From Pseudomonas sp. DC1.2 (GTDB lineage Bacteria; Pseudomonadota; Gammaproteobacteria; Pseudomonadales; Pseudomonadaceae), in assembly GCF_034351645.1 (NCBI RefSeq), contig NZ_CP133782.1:2733001-2797000 (forward strand): a stretch of DNA of 64,000 nt, read 5' to 3'. Below, in pieces: positions 1 through 8,884 of this stretch. The translations under genes were made by a program, and so were the position numbers. Position 1 is the stretch's first letter. Each line of letters opens with the position of its first letter. Under the pieces are notes generated by a model, which worked only from the letters and a program-made list of their open reading frames with translations, was not told the origin of the DNA and searched no databases.

Positions 1-1363
1 CCCGGCTCGCGTCCAGTTGAAGCTGTGCCAAGTGACCGCGTAATTCACTCTCGGATAATGGTGTGTCGAGCAAGCCTAACTGCTCGACGATAGAGCGTTG
101 ATCGTCGAGCAATGCCAACTGTTGATCGAGAAATGCGCTGGGGAGGTGTGTGATGCATTCGCCGCTCTGCGGTGGATATTCACCCGCCAGCATGCGCAAC
201 AAGGTCGATTTACCGCAGCCGTTCGGCCCTCTGACAGCGACGCGCACAGGTCCGGTTAGCGAGAGGGTCAAGCGCGTCGCGCAGGCTTCTTGCGGTCGCC
301 ATGGCAGTTGCACGTCAATCAGTGTCAGCACCTGCCGAGTGCGCGGTACGGCAGTTCCTGGAAGGTGCATCACGACACCGTCCGCAGGCTGCACCTTGGC
401 ATCGGCGTCTCTTACTTGAGCATCCAGCGTGCTCTTGCGTATTTGATGGGCTTTACGCACCGTGCCCATAATTTGGGTTGCGGCACCTTTCATCGCGGCC
501 CGCTCAAAGCGCGAGACATTGGCGACGCCTGCCTTTTTAAAGGTTCCGGCGGCGCGGCGTTGGATTTTGTCGTGCTCACGTTGCAGGCGAATGCGCTCAC
601 GATTGCGCTCGGTTTTGGCCTGATCGAGCCGCACCTGGACGGCGCCTTGATCAATAGTCCGTTGCACCTGAAACGCTGCGTAGTTGCCGCCAAAGACCCT
701 CGAGCCTAACGAGGTGAGCTCGACGATTCGTTGAATGCCGTTCAGTAGCTGGCGGTCATGGCTGATGACGATCAAACCACCGCGCCACTGTTCGAGCTGA
801 CGCATTAGCCAGCGACGTCCTTCGGTGTCCAGATGATTGGTCGGTTCATCCAGCACTAACAACTCCAGAGGCGTCAGAAACGCCCCTACCAAGGCAATGC
901 GCGCTTGTTGTCCACCGCTCAGTGATTGGGTCAGGTGCTCAGGTTCAATCTGTCTCAACCCGGCTTCATCCAGCAGATGACGCAAGCGTTCTGGCAGGTC
1001 CCAACGATCCGTCAGGGTTTCGAGATCCTCGGCCGATGCTTGGCCGGAATTCAGCCGGGCCAGCGCTTGGAGTGTTGTGGTGCAACCGATGGCGTCGGCG
1101 ACGGTTTGTCCTTCCTTCGAGGGAAATGCTTGCGCTACATAAGCAACTTTTCCGTGGACGTTCAGGGTTCCCGAGGTGGGTTTAAGGTGTCCGGCAATCA
1201 ACTGCGCCAAGACGCTCTTGCCGATGCCATTGCGGCCGACAATCGCAGTGGGAGTGAGGTCGAAACTGAGGTCAAGTGATTCGAAAATCATTTCGCCATT
1301 AGCGAAGCGAAAACCCAGTTGCTTTAATGAAGCGAGTGCAGGCAGACGCGTGACGTGAGTCAT
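1..1363 (-). CDS. ABC-F family ATPase, C-terminal end beyond window
   Basis: The frame is open from an ATG at 1363 to the left edge (454 codons seen) with no stop, so the C-terminus is missing. A strong ribosome site (GGAGG, six bases before ATG) fixes the start. It carries two ABC nucleotide-binding domains and no membrane segment, the ABC-F layout. Domain 1 has Walker A GRNGIGKS near residue 43, signature LSGGQQ, and [12 protein letters not shown] charged linker rich in Arg/Glu/Lys follows. Domain 2 begins with Walker A GPNGCGKST. ABC-F proteins bind the ribosomal E site and rescue stalled or drug-bound ribosomes, or act as translation factors. Which subfamily this belongs to cannot be told from the visible part. 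It differs clearly from the YbiT-type ABC-F at 2.9-4.5 kb. Confidence 0.9.
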   Translation of the reverse strand, partial: MTHVTRLPALASLKQLGFRFANGEMIFESLDLSFDLTPTAIVGRNGIGKSVLAQLIAGHLKPTSGTLNVHGKVAYVAQAFPSKEGQTVADAIGCTTTLQALARLNSGQASAEDLETLTDRWDLPERLRHLLDEAGLRQIEPEHLTQSLSGGQQARIALVGAFLTPLELLVLDEPTNHLDTEGRRWLMRQLEQWRGGLIVISHDRQLLNGIQRIVELTSLGSRVFGGNYAAFQVQRTIDQGAVQVRLDQAKTERNRERIRLQREHDKIQRRAAGTFKKAGVANVSRFERAAMKGAATQIMGTVRKAHQIRKSTLDAQVRDADAKVQPADGVVMHLPGTAVPRTRQVLTLIDVQLPWRPQEACATRLTLSLTGPVRVAVRGPNGCGKSTLLRMLAGEYPPQSGECITHLPSAFLDQQLALLDDQRSIVEQLGLLDTPLSESELRGHLAQLQLDASR

Positions 1364-1507
1364 CGGCACCTCCATAAAATGTCGAAAAACTAACAAGCGC
1401 CGTGGGCAGCTTGTCTCGAAAACATTTTGGAAGGCTCAGTTGTTCACGTTTGCAATCGTCCTGGTAAGTGAGAGGTCGCAATCCTAGTCGACGAAGCAGC
1501 TTGGATC

Positions 1508-1528
1508 AAGACGGCCTGGAGCCGTCTT
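1508..1528 (-). terminator. Hairpin downstream of the MFS gene
   Basis: A perfect 8-bp stem AAGACGGC/GCCGTCTT with a 5-nt loop lies just past the stop of the MFS transporter. The T-run after it on the minus strand is weak, so this is a possible rather than certain intrinsic terminator. Confidence 0.4.
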
Positions 1529-1533
1529 CTGTA

Positions 1534-2721
1534 TCAGGTCATGACACGGCGACTTAGCATTAAGGTCAAACCAAGCCCGGTCATCGACAACAACGCCGCG
1601 CTGAAGAAAATCCATGAATAGCCCAGGTTCAGCGCCACTGCGCCCATCATGGGGCCAGCAATGGCCAAGGCCAGATCGAAAAACACGGCATAAGCGCTCA
1701 GTCCCGCGCCGCGACTGGAGTTGGGTACTTGCTTGATCGCTTCTACGCCCAGTGCGGGGTACACCAGCGATAGGCCGAACCCGGTCAGGCCGGCGCCGAT
1801 CAATGCGTAACCCGTGGAAGGTGCCAGCCACAGCAACATCAGGCCAACGGTTTCGATGCTCATGCAGGCAATCGCCGAGTTGAAGCCGCCGAAGCGGCTG
1901 ATACTGGAGATGAACAACAAGCGCGACACAATAAAACAGACGCCGAACACCGTCAGGCAATAGGCCGCGCCGGTCCAGCCACGGTTGAGGTAATACAGCG
2001 TAATAAACGTGGTCAGGGTGCCATAGCCGATGGACGCCAGACTCAGGCCTGCACCGAACGGCGCGATGCGCCCGAAGACCGCCCAGAATGGCAGGCGTTC
2101 GCCGCGAATCACCGGCACCGACGGTTTGTTACGGATCAACAGCAACGCGCCCATGGCCAATATCGACAGGGTAATCCCCAGGCTTGCAAACCCGTACTCA
2201 CCGACCATCACCACACCTAGCGGCGCACCTATGGCGATAGCACCGTAGGAAGCGATGCCGTTCCAGGAAATCGATCGAGCCGTGTGCTCGACACCCACTT
2301 GGCCCATGCACCAACTGATGGTGCCCACGCCAATCAAGCCTTGAGCAACGCCCAGCAGCAAACGCCCAACGATCAGCATCAACAGGCTTGGCAGCGGCGT
2401 ACTTTGCAGCAAGGTTGACAGTAGCGTCAGCAGGCCACTGAGCACAATTCCCGACAACCCTAAAACGATTGCCCGCTTGGTGCCGATGTTGTCTGACATG
2501 CGTCCGGCCATCGGTCGACTGAGCAGGGTCGCCAGGTATTGGCAGCCAATGGTCACCCCGGCAACGATGGCACTGAAGCCCAACTGCTCGTGGACATAAC
2601 CCGGTAGTACCGCGATCGGTAGGCCGATGCAGAGAAAGGCAATAAAGGTATAGAAGACAATGGAGACGATCTGCAGAGTGATCGCCGTCGAGCTTTGCGG
2701 GGGCAGTTGCTGCACAGACAT
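1534..2721 (-). CDS. MFS transporter, YfcJ/YhhS-like
   Basis: This 395-residue inner-membrane protein has about twelve hydrophobic helices and matches major facilitator superfamily sugar/drug efflux permeases. The loop between helices 2 and 3 carries the MFS motif A pattern (SRPMAGRMSDNIGTKRA, residues 68-84). A short hydrophilic N-terminus precedes helix 1, and length fits the family's usual 390-400. The substrate cannot be read from sequence; YfcJ/YhhS relatives are generally annotated as arabinose-efflux-like permeases. It sits alone between two ABC-F genes on the same strand, with a hairpin after its stop. Confidence 0.85.
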   Translation of the reverse strand: MSVQQLPPQSSTAITLQIVSIVFYTFIAFLCIGLPIAVLPGYVHEQLGFSAIVAGVTIGCQYLATLLSRPMAGRMSDNIGTKRAIVLGLSGIVLSGLLTLLSTLLQSTPLPSLLMLIVGRLLLGVAQGLIGVGTISWCMGQVGVEHTARSISWNGIASYGAIAIGAPLGVVMVGEYGFASLGITLSILAMGALLLIRNKPSVPVIRGERLPFWAVFGRIAPFGAGLSLASIGYGTLTTFITLYYLNRGWTGAAYCLTVFGVCFIVSRLLFISSISRFGGFNSAIACMSIETVGLMLLWLAPSTGYALIGAGLTGFGLSLVYPALGVEAIKQVPNSSRGAGLSAYAVFFDLALAIAGPMMGAVALNLGYSWIFFSAALLSMTGLGLTLMLSRRVMT

Positions 2722-2845
2722 GAGGGCTCGTTCGCGGGCGGCGGTGTGAGGAGCGCATCATGGCGTGGGCGCAAAATAAAAGGAAGCAGGCTAAGTACTT
2801 ATTGATCGTTACCGCGCCCTGCATTGGAAGGGGTGATCGAGCAAT

Positions 2846-2875
2846 AAAAAGCCCCGTCACCAGGACAGGGCTTTT
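2846..2875 (-). terminator. Intrinsic terminator of the ybiT-like gene
   Basis: AAAAGCCC pairs with GGGCTTTT, and the stem continues inward to about 12 bp with one G-U pair. It is closed by a short loop and followed on the minus strand by a T-run. It lies 16 bases past the stop of the YbiT homologue. A-rich and T-rich flanks on both sides could let it act in both directions. Confidence 0.85.
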
Positions 2876-2891
2876 CAGTGCTAACGGACGC

Positions 2892-4481
2892 TTAGAAAAC
2901 CACGCCTTGGCTACGCAGGTAATCGTCGTAGGTGCCGCTGAAGTCGATCACGCCGCTTGGGCTCAACTCGATGATGCGGGTGGCCAGGGACGATACGAAC
3001 TCGCGGTCGTGGCTGACGAAGATCAGCGTGCCTGGGTAGTTCTCCAACGCCAGGTTAAGCGCTTCGATGGATTCCATGTCCAAGTGGTTGGTCGGTTCGT
3101 CCATGATCAATACGTTCGGCTTTTGCAGGATCAGCTTGCCGAACAGCATACGACCTTGCTCACCACCGGAGATAACCTTGACCGACTTGAGAATGTCATC
3201 GTTGGAGAACAGCATCCGGCCCAGGGTGCCGCGAACGATTTGCTCGCCGCCTTGGGTCCATTGACCCATCCAGTCGAACAGATTGCTGTCATCTTCGAAG
3301 TCATGCGCGTGATCTTGAGCGTAATAGCCCAGTTCGGCTGCGTCGGTCCATTTCACAGTGCCGGCATCCGGGGTCAGTTCATTGACCAAGGTGCGCAGCA
3401 AGGTGGTTTTACCGATACCGTTCGGGCCGATAATCGCTACGCGTTCGCCAGCCTCAACGGTGAAGCTGAAGTCTTTGAACAGTTCCTTGCCGTCGAAGCC
3501 TTTGGCCATACGTTCGACGATGACCGCCTGACGGTGCAGCTTCTTGGTCTGTTCGAAGCGGATAAACGGGCTCACGCGGCTCGAAGGCTTGACCTCGGCC
3601 AGTTGGATCTTGTCGATCTGCTTGGCGCGGGAAGTAGCCTGCTTGGCTTTCGAGGCGTTGGCCGAGAAGCGGCTGACGAACGATTGCAGTTCCGAGATTT
3701 GCGCCTTCTTCTTGGCGTTGTCCGACAGCAGTTGCTCGCGGGACTGGGTCGCCACGGTCATGTACTCGTCGTAGTTGCCCGGGAACAGACGCAGTTCGCC
3801 GTAGTCCAGGTCAGCGACGTGGGTGCATACGCTGTTCAGGAAGTGACGGTCGTGAGAGATGATGATCATCAGGCTGGTGCGCTGGGTCAGAATGTTTTCC
3901 AACCAGCGGATGGTGTTGATGTCCAGGTGGTTGGTAGGTTCATCGAGCAACAGCACTTCAGGATCAGAGAACAGCGCCTGAGCCAGCAATACGCGCAATT
4001 TCCAGCCTGGGGAAACCTCGCTCATCGGGCCAAAGTGCTGCTCGATGCCGATACCCAGGCCGAGCAGAAGTTCGCCAGCACGTGATTCAGCGGTGTAACC
4101 GTCCATTTCGGCGAACTCGGTTTCGAGTTCAGCAACGGCCATGCCGTCTTCTTCGGTCATTTCCGGCAGCGAGTAGATGCGATCACGCTCAGCCTTGACC
4201 TTCCACAGCTCTTCGTGACCCATGATCACGGTGTCGATGACCGAGAATTCTTCGTAGGCGAACTGGTCCTGGCGCAACTTACCCAGACGCACGTTCGGTT
4301 CCAGCATGACTTGGCCGCCGGACGGCTCGAGGTCGTCACCGAGGATCTTCATGAAGGTCGACTTGCCGCAACCGTTGGCGCCGATCAGGCCATAGCGGTT
4401 GCCCGCTGCGAATTTGACCGAAACGTTCTCGAATAACGGCTTGGCGCCGAACTGCATCGTGATGTTAGCTGTAGAAATCAA
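2892..4481 (-). CDS. ybiT: ABC-F ATPase, YbiT homologue
   Basis: This 529-residue protein follows E. coli YbiT (530 aa) closely along its whole length: [19 protein letters not shown] at the start, Walker [10 protein letters not shown] (residues 34-42), [11 protein letters not shown], second Walker [10 protein letters not shown], signature SGGEQGRM and a second MDEPTNHLD. The linker between domains is the lysine/arginine-rich YbiT type. It is cytoplasmic with no membrane segments. YbiT-type ABC-F proteins associate with ribosomes and act in translation. The gene has its own terminator and is divergent from lpxO, with about 490 bases between them. Confidence 0.93.
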   Translation of the reverse strand: MISTANITMQFGAKPLFENVSVKFAAGNRYGLIGANGCGKSTFMKILGDDLEPSGGQVMLEPNVRLGKLRQDQFAYEEFSVIDTVIMGHEELWKVKAERDRIYSLPEMTEEDGMAVAELETEFAEMDGYTAESRAGELLLGLGIGIEQHFGPMSEVSPGWKLRVLLAQALFSDPEVLLLDEPTNHLDINTIRWLENILTQRTSLMIIISHDRHFLNSVCTHVADLDYGELRLFPGNYDEYMTVATQSREQLLSDNAKKKAQISELQSFVSRFSANASKAKQATSRAKQIDKIQLAEVKPSSRVSPFIRFEQTKKLHRQAVIVERMAKGFDGKELFKDFSFTVEAGERVAIIGPNGIGKTTLLRTLVNELTPDAGTVKWTDAAELGYYAQDHAHDFEDDSNLFDWMGQWTQGGEQIVRGTLGRMLFSNDDILKSVKVISGGEQGRMLFGKLILQKPNVLIMDEPTNHLDMESIEALNLALENYPGTLIFVSHDREFVSSLATRIIELSPSGVIDFSGTYDDYLRSQGVVF

Positions 4482-4973
4482 AGGTTTTTCCTGCGAAGCA
4501 TTCAGAGTAGCTAGGGGTGCGGCAGTACCGATTCAGTACCCGGTTCCGGTATCCAAACCACGGGAAATGCATCCCGGTCAGAAGCGGAAGGTCCATCTGG
4601 CAATAAGTGGACAGCAGCAATGGAGCGCTTGGCCCGAGTGAAATTGCGCTGAGGCGGGATTCATTCCCGTCATCAACCAAGGGGGGCGCGTAATGTTTGG
4701 CGGCGATTGTACTGGTCTGGCTCTTTAAACGATAGGGCGTTGAGACCCTGCGAGCCCTTTGGTGGTATCAGCGGACAATTTTTAACAGCTGAAGGTTAAC
4801 TATTGGTTACAAACTGAGGCTAAAATGCCGCTTATTCGCCCGGCGCGTTTGCATGAACATGTGTTACAGATCGCCGTCGGGTTCGCTGTTTAGTATTTCA
4901 GATGCTGCATGACCCTTACGCCGCTTGGCTGGCCGTGGGCGCAGTTTTTTCATTTCTGACGTGTGACGATTTC
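4482..4973. other. Intergenic region between ybiT and lpxO
   Basis: About 490 bases separate the divergent ybiT and lpxO starts and must hold both promoters. A 71-codon minus-strand frame (4465-4680) reads into ybiT and looks like chance. No well-spaced -35/-10 pair, hairpin or repeat could be assigned with confidence. The final 72 bases (4902-4973) are in frame with lpxO and could be a longer N-terminus. Confidence 0.5.
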
Positions 4974-5873
4974 GTGAAACTGATCATTGCCGCTATTTAC
5001 GTTGTATCCATCGCGTATGTGCATCTTCGCGGTCGCGTGCGCCATAAGCTGGGTCGCCAACTAAGCGACCACTCGACTTTCCTGGCACCCATCAATTGCT
5101 TCCTGTATCTGTTCTCGAAAATCCCCGGGAAGCCTTACCTTGAGCCGGCTGACTTTCCAGACCTGAGCCCGTTGCAAGCTCATTGGGAAGACATTCGCAG
5201 CGAAGCCCTGAGCCTGCTCAGGGCGGGGGAGATCAAGCGTTCGGACCAATACGATGATGTGGGTTTCAACTCCTTCTTCAAGAGTGGCTGGAAACGTTTT
5301 TATTTGAAGTGGTATGGCGATAGCCACCCTTCGGCGATGAAACTTTGCCCGCGTACCACTGAACTTGTGCAAAGCATTGGTTCTATTAAAGCCGCTATGT
5401 TTGCCGAGCTGCCGCCGGGTTCCAAGTTGGTCCGCCATCGTGATCCTTATGCCGGTTCATACCGTTATCACTTGGGACTGGACACCCCCAACGACGCCGG
5501 TTGCTACATCAATGTTGACGGCGAGCATTACCATTGGCGTAATGGCGAAGCGGTGTTATTCGATGAGACGTACATTCATTACGCCGAAAACGCCACGCAG
5601 CAAAACCGCATCATTCTGTTCTGTGACGTCGAACGACCACTGAAATACCGCTGGGCGACAGCGCTCAACGGCTGGTTCAGCCGTAACGTCATGTCTGCCG
5701 CAGGCGCCCCCAACGAGGTGGGTGACAGGACCGGTGCGATCAATCGGTTGTTTACCAAAATTTACAAGGTTCGCCTGCGTGGCAAGGAACTGAAAAAACG
5801 TAACCGCGCCCGTTACTACCTTGAAAAATGGGTGATTTTTGGCGGGTTGCTGGCGTTTTTTGTGCTGATCTGA
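4974..5873 (+). CDS. lpxO: Lipid A 2-hydroxylase LpxO (aspartyl/asparaginyl beta-hydroxylase family)
   Basis: LpxO is an Fe(II)/2-oxoglutarate dioxygenase that hydroxylates the C2 of a secondary acyl chain on lipid A at the inner membrane. The chosen GTG start gives 299 residues starting (M/V)KLIIAAIYVVSIAYVHLRGR, which matches the start and length I recall for P. aeruginosa LpxO. An in-frame ATG at 4902 would add 24 residues with no family support. The iron/cosubstrate motif VRHRDPYAGSYRYHLGL and the distal YIHYAENAT...NRIILFCDVERP segment are intact. There is a hydrophobic segment at each end. Neither start has a strong ribosome site, so the start is uncertain; the function is fairly sure. 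Confidence 0.88.
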   Translation: MKLIIAAIYVVSIAYVHLRGRVRHKLGRQLSDHSTFLAPINCFLYLFSKIPGKPYLEPADFPDLSPLQAHWEDIRSEALSLLRAGEIKRSDQYDDVGFNSFFKSGWKRFYLKWYGDSHPSAMKLCPRTTELVQSIGSIKAAMFAELPPGSKLVRHRDPYAGSYRYHLGLDTPNDAGCYINVDGEHYHWRNGEAVLFDETYIHYAENATQQNRIILFCDVERPLKYRWATALNGWFSRNVMSAAGAPNEVGDRTGAINRLFTKIYKVRLRGKELKKRNRARYYLEKWVIFGGLLAFFVLI

Positions 5874-5934
5874 TTTGACGAGGTGCTTGTTGGTGGCTTC
5901 CTTGCCCGTGGCCTGGCGAGAAAATTTCAGTCAT

Positions 5935-5960
5935 CAGCGGCCCCAGGCCCCAGGCCGCTG
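5935..5960 (+). terminator. Hairpin downstream of lpxO
   Basis: A perfect 8-bp stem CAGCGGCC/GGCCGCTG with a 10-nt loop lies about 60 bases past the lpxO stop. No T-run follows, so it may be only an mRNA 3'-end structure. Confidence 0.35.
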
Positions 5961-6083
5961 GCGGATCGGCCGCGCCGTCAACTCGTGTTACATCTTGTGG
6001 AAGAGGTTTCAGTTAACAAATCCGAACCTCGGGCGTAGCGTGCAATCGAAGACTCTAATCACGTGGACGTACAGAGGCTCCTC

Positions 6084-6407
6084 ATGAACAGATGTGTACT
6101 CGGCTGCACGGTATGGGCGTTGAGCGGCTTGCTCGGCCAAGCGGCCCAAGCTCAGAGCCCGACGAGCACTAGCAACAACAACCCCTACAACAGCCCAATT
6201 CACCGGGCCAACCCCAATAGCATGCAAGGCACGCAACCCAATGCCCCGGCCATTCCGCAGCCGACCTTTGCACCGGTGCCGCGTCCGCCTACGGTGGAAA
6301 ACGGAGGTGTCGGCAATCGCTATCCGCAAGGTCAAACGGCACCCGCTGCCCCACCGAAATTTATCCCCAATCCGCCGCCCCGGGACTCCGACAACAGCAA
6401 CCGTTGA
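6084..6407 (+). CDS. Small proline/asparagine-rich exported protein
   Basis: The ATG at 6084 is preceded by AGAGG at good spacing and gives 107 residues; an upstream in-frame start at 6063 lacks this. Residues 1-24 form a signal peptide ending QAAQAQS (likely cut after AQA). The rest is low-complexity, rich in Pro, Asn, Thr and Gln, without predicted fold, ending in PPPRDSDNSNR. It lies 66 bases before the PQQ-type dehydrogenase on the same strand, so co-transcription is likely. I recognise no family. It may be a periplasmic linker or chaperone-like partner, but nothing in the sequence proves this. Confidence 0.7.
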   Translation: MNRCVLGCTVWALSGLLGQAAQAQSPTSTSNNNPYNSPIHRANPNSMQGTQPNAPAIPQPTFAPVPRPPTVENGGVGNRYPQGQTAPAAPPKFIPNPPPRDSDNSNR

Positions 6408-6473
6408 GCGTCAGGACTGAAGTTCAGTCAGCCATTCAAACGACAACGCCGTTAACGACAAAAGGAATCGTGC

Positions 6474-7625
6474 ATGTTGCGTAAAACCCTCTTGGCCACC
6501 TTCTGCGCCAGCGCACTGATCACCGCCGCCGCGCCCGTTTTCGCGGCGCCCCCCCAAGAACTGCAAAGCGAACAAGGCACCCTCGAGGTCACACCCATTA
6601 CAAAAGGCCTCGAACACCCATGGGCCCTGGCGTTTCTCCCCGATCGGCAAGGCATGCTTGTGACCGAACGGCCAGGCAACCTGCGGGTAATCAGTGTCGA
6701 CGGCAAACACTCGGCACCGGTCACCGGGGTGCCCACGGTCTGGGCCAAAGGGCAGGGCGGTTTGTTGGATGTAGTGTTGTCGCCGGACTTCAAGCAGGAC
6801 CGCTTGGTTTATCTGTCCTACGCCGAAGCTGGTGGTGAAGGCGATAAGGCCGGGACCGCGGTCGGGCGCGGGCGTTTGTCCGAAGACCTGACGACTCTCA
6901 AGGATTTCAAAGTGATCTTCCGTCAGGAGCCGAAGTTATCGGTGGGCAACCACTTTGGCTCTCGACTGGTGTTCGACCGTGATGGTTACTTGTTCATCAC
7001 GTTGGGCGAGAACAATGATCGTCTGACTGCCCAAGACCTCGACAAGCTGCAAGGTAAGGTCGTGAGGATTTACCCTGACGGCAAAGTGCCGGACGACAAC
7101 CCTTTTGTTGGCCAGTCCGGCGTGCGCCCGGAAATCTGGTCCTACGGTCATCGCAATCCCCAAGGCGCTGCGCTCAACCCCTGGAGCGGTACACTTTGGG
7201 AAAACGAGCACGGCCCCAAGGGCGGAGACGAAATCAACATCATCGAGCGTGGTAAAAATTACGGCTGGCCGTTTGCAACCCACGGCATCAACTATTCCGG
7301 CGAGCCGATTCCAGAGTCCAAGGGCAAGACGGTAGAGGGCACTGTGGCCCCGCACCACGTTTGGGAAAAGTCCCCCGGCGTCAGCGGCATGGCGTTCTAT
7401 GACGCTGATCGCTTCAAGCCTTGGCAACACAACGTGTTTATCGGGGCGCTAGCGAGTCAGGAGCTGATCCGGCTGCAATTCGATGGCGACAAAGTGGTTC
7501 ATGAGGAGCGCCTGCTCGGCGAACTCAAATCACGGATTCGCGACGTGCGTCAGGGGCCGGACGGGTATTTGTACGTGCTGACGGATGAAGCGGATGGAGC
7601 GTTGTATAAAGTCGGTTTGAAGTAA
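6474..7625 (+). CDS. Periplasmic PQQ-dependent aldose/sugar dehydrogenase (YliI/Asd-like)
   Basis: This 383-residue protein has a signal peptide (MLRKTLLATFCAS...APVFA, cut near residue 24). It then follows the soluble glucose dehydrogenase beta-propeller family: GLEHPWALAFLPDRQGMLVTERPG near the start, NHFGSRLVFDRDGYLFITLGE in the middle, WSYGHRNPQGAALNPWSGTLWENEHGPKGGDEIN, and FIGALASQELIRL near the end. These include the His/Arg/Asn positions that bind PQQ and calcium in the family. It would oxidise aldose sugars in the periplasm with PQQ as cofactor. The substrate is unknown. PQQ synthesis genes are not in the window. Confidence 0.88.
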   Translation: MLRKTLLATFCASALITAAAPVFAAPPQELQSEQGTLEVTPITKGLEHPWALAFLPDRQGMLVTERPGNLRVISVDGKHSAPVTGVPTVWAKGQGGLLDVVLSPDFKQDRLVYLSYAEAGGEGDKAGTAVGRGRLSEDLTTLKDFKVIFRQEPKLSVGNHFGSRLVFDRDGYLFITLGENNDRLTAQDLDKLQGKVVRIYPDGKVPDDNPFVGQSGVRPEIWSYGHRNPQGAALNPWSGTLWENEHGPKGGDEINIIERGKNYGWPFATHGINYSGEPIPESKGKTVEGTVAPHHVWEKSPGVSGMAFYDADRFKPWQHNVFIGALASQELIRLQFDGDKVVHEERLLGELKSRIRDVRQGPDGYLYVLTDEADGALYKVGLK

Positions 7626-7640
7626 CGCGTTACTGATTGT

Positions 7641-7688
7641 GCCCACGCGCCGCCTCCCAAGAGGTCGTTAAGCGCCGGCGCGTGGGGC
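7641..7688. terminator. Long GC-rich inverted repeat between convergent genes
   Basis: GCCCACGCGCC (7641-7651) pairs with GGCGCGTGGGGC (7677-7688), enclosing a 25-nt loop, between two convergent genes. It lacks a T-run but is well placed as a shared transcription end structure. Confidence 0.45.
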
Positions 7689-7694
7689 CGATCT

Positions 7695-8792
7695 TCACTG
7701 TCGGCGATAGAGAATCACCGCTGCCCGCAACTTTCCTCTGCCGAAACTGCACATTTTCTCGAACTCCCCATGGCTGACCGGCAGATGCTGGCAGTCCATG
7801 GACTGGCGATGTTGACTGTGATCCACGTCTGGATCGTGCAGATAAACGAACTCTTCGTCGCAATCGGTGACCATCACCCAGTGCGGCGCCTTGGAGCGGG
7901 TCAGGCGATAGCTACTGATCAGCACCAAGGGCTGCCCGCCGTCATCCAGCAGCCTTGGCAAATCCAGTGGCCCGCCAATCGCTTGTTCGACGTCGGTGTC
8001 AAGTAACTGCCCCGTGAACTCCTCGTGTACCAGGCGCATTACGTCTTTTTTATGCTCGTCGCGCACCCCATCAAGAAACAGTGGCCCGGCCATGCTCAGT
8101 TGCAAACGCACGCGAAACCCGCGACGCCATGCCGCTAGTGCCAGCCCCTGAGGGCTGCAACCACCATGGCCCGATGTCATGAACACCGTGGTCGCCTCAC
8201 GCCAGATTTGCAGCTCTTCCCGACGCTCCAGCAACCGATCCTGTTGCAGCGCCCCCATCGCCATCAGCAGGCAGGCCGGGCCGCAGGTAAAATCGGTGGT
8301 CTGTTGATACCAGGGCACGTTGATGTTGCGCGAGTCGCGATGTTGCAGGATGCGTTTTTCCAGGCGCAGCGCGTCGGCATGGTCTTGGTAATAGTCATGA
8401 ATCAGGGCAAAACGGCGGTAACCGTTGCGTTCGTAAAGCGCAATGGCGGCCGGATTGTCGATGCGCACTTCCAGCCGTAAATAGGCGCAGTCGTGCTCCA
8501 GGGCGCAGGCCTCGATTCGTTCTAGCAATTGTTTGCCCAGTCCGCTACCGCGTGCCTGGGCAGCAATTGCAATTGAATAGAGCCGAGCCAACGACGTCCC
8601 ACGGTGGAACAACACCACGGCATAACCCACAAGATTTTCCTCGCGCTGTGCGACCAGCAACTGGCCGTGGGCACGGGTGATCATCCACTGAAAACTGCGA
8701 CTGTTGAGTCGATCCGTCGTGAAACACTGCTCTTCGAGTTCCAGCAGCGCCGGTAAATCTTCAACTACCGCCAAGCGAAATACAGTGTTCAT
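7695..8792 (-). CDS. GNAT acetyltransferase fused to C39-like cysteine peptidase
   Basis: Residues 1-150 form a RimI-like GNAT domain with the acetyl-CoA loop QARGSGLGKQLL (79-90). Residues 155-365 form a papain/C39-like peptidase domain with Cys170 (in TDFTCGPACLL), His304 (KAPHWVMV) and Asp320 (YLHDPD) as a likely catalytic triad. The ATG at 8792 gives 365 residues; a longer frame to 8879 adds 29 residues unlike GNAT starts. It is divergent from the ATP-grasp gene, 92 bases apart. From memory, comparative-genomics work on amidoligases linked RLAN/ATP-grasp genes with such GNAT-peptidase proteins, suggesting that one enzyme makes an amide or peptide link and the other trims or acetylates it. 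No substrate is known to me. Confidence 0.85.
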   Translation of the reverse strand: MNTVFRLAVVEDLPALLELEEQCFTTDRLNSRSFQWMITRAHGQLLVAQREENLVGYAVVLFHRGTSLARLYSIAIAAQARGSGLGKQLLERIEACALEHDCAYLRLEVRIDNPAAIALYERNGYRRFALIHDYYQDHADALRLEKRILQHRDSRNINVPWYQQTTDFTCGPACLLMAMGALQQDRLLERREELQIWREATTVFMTSGHGGCSPQGLALAAWRRGFRVRLQLSMAGPLFLDGVRDEHKKDVMRLVHEEFTGQLLDTDVEQAIGGPLDLPRLLDDGGQPLVLISSYRLTRSKAPHWVMVTDCDEEFVYLHDPDVDHSQHRQSMDCQHLPVSHGEFEKMCSFGRGKLRAAVILYRRQ

Positions 8793-8884
8793 ATGACCGC
8801 CGTAAAAGTTGCGTAACGAAACGGGACTTTCGAAAAAGTTCGTGCTTAATAGGAATGGTCTTGTTCTCCAACGGATCAATCACT

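Noticed and set aside
2760-4085. 441-codon open frame antisense to the ybiT-like gene
   Set aside because: It lies wholly opposite a well-matched ABC-F gene, has no family pattern and is the kind of long shadow frame common in high-GC genomes.
4465-4680. 71-codon frame upstream of ybiT
   Set aside because: Overlaps the ybiT start region and has no supporting motif or ribosome site.
7695-8879. Longer 394-codon start of the GNAT-C39 gene
   Set aside because: The extra 29 residues are unlike GNAT starts and would run into the divergent promoter; the ATG at 8792 is favoured.
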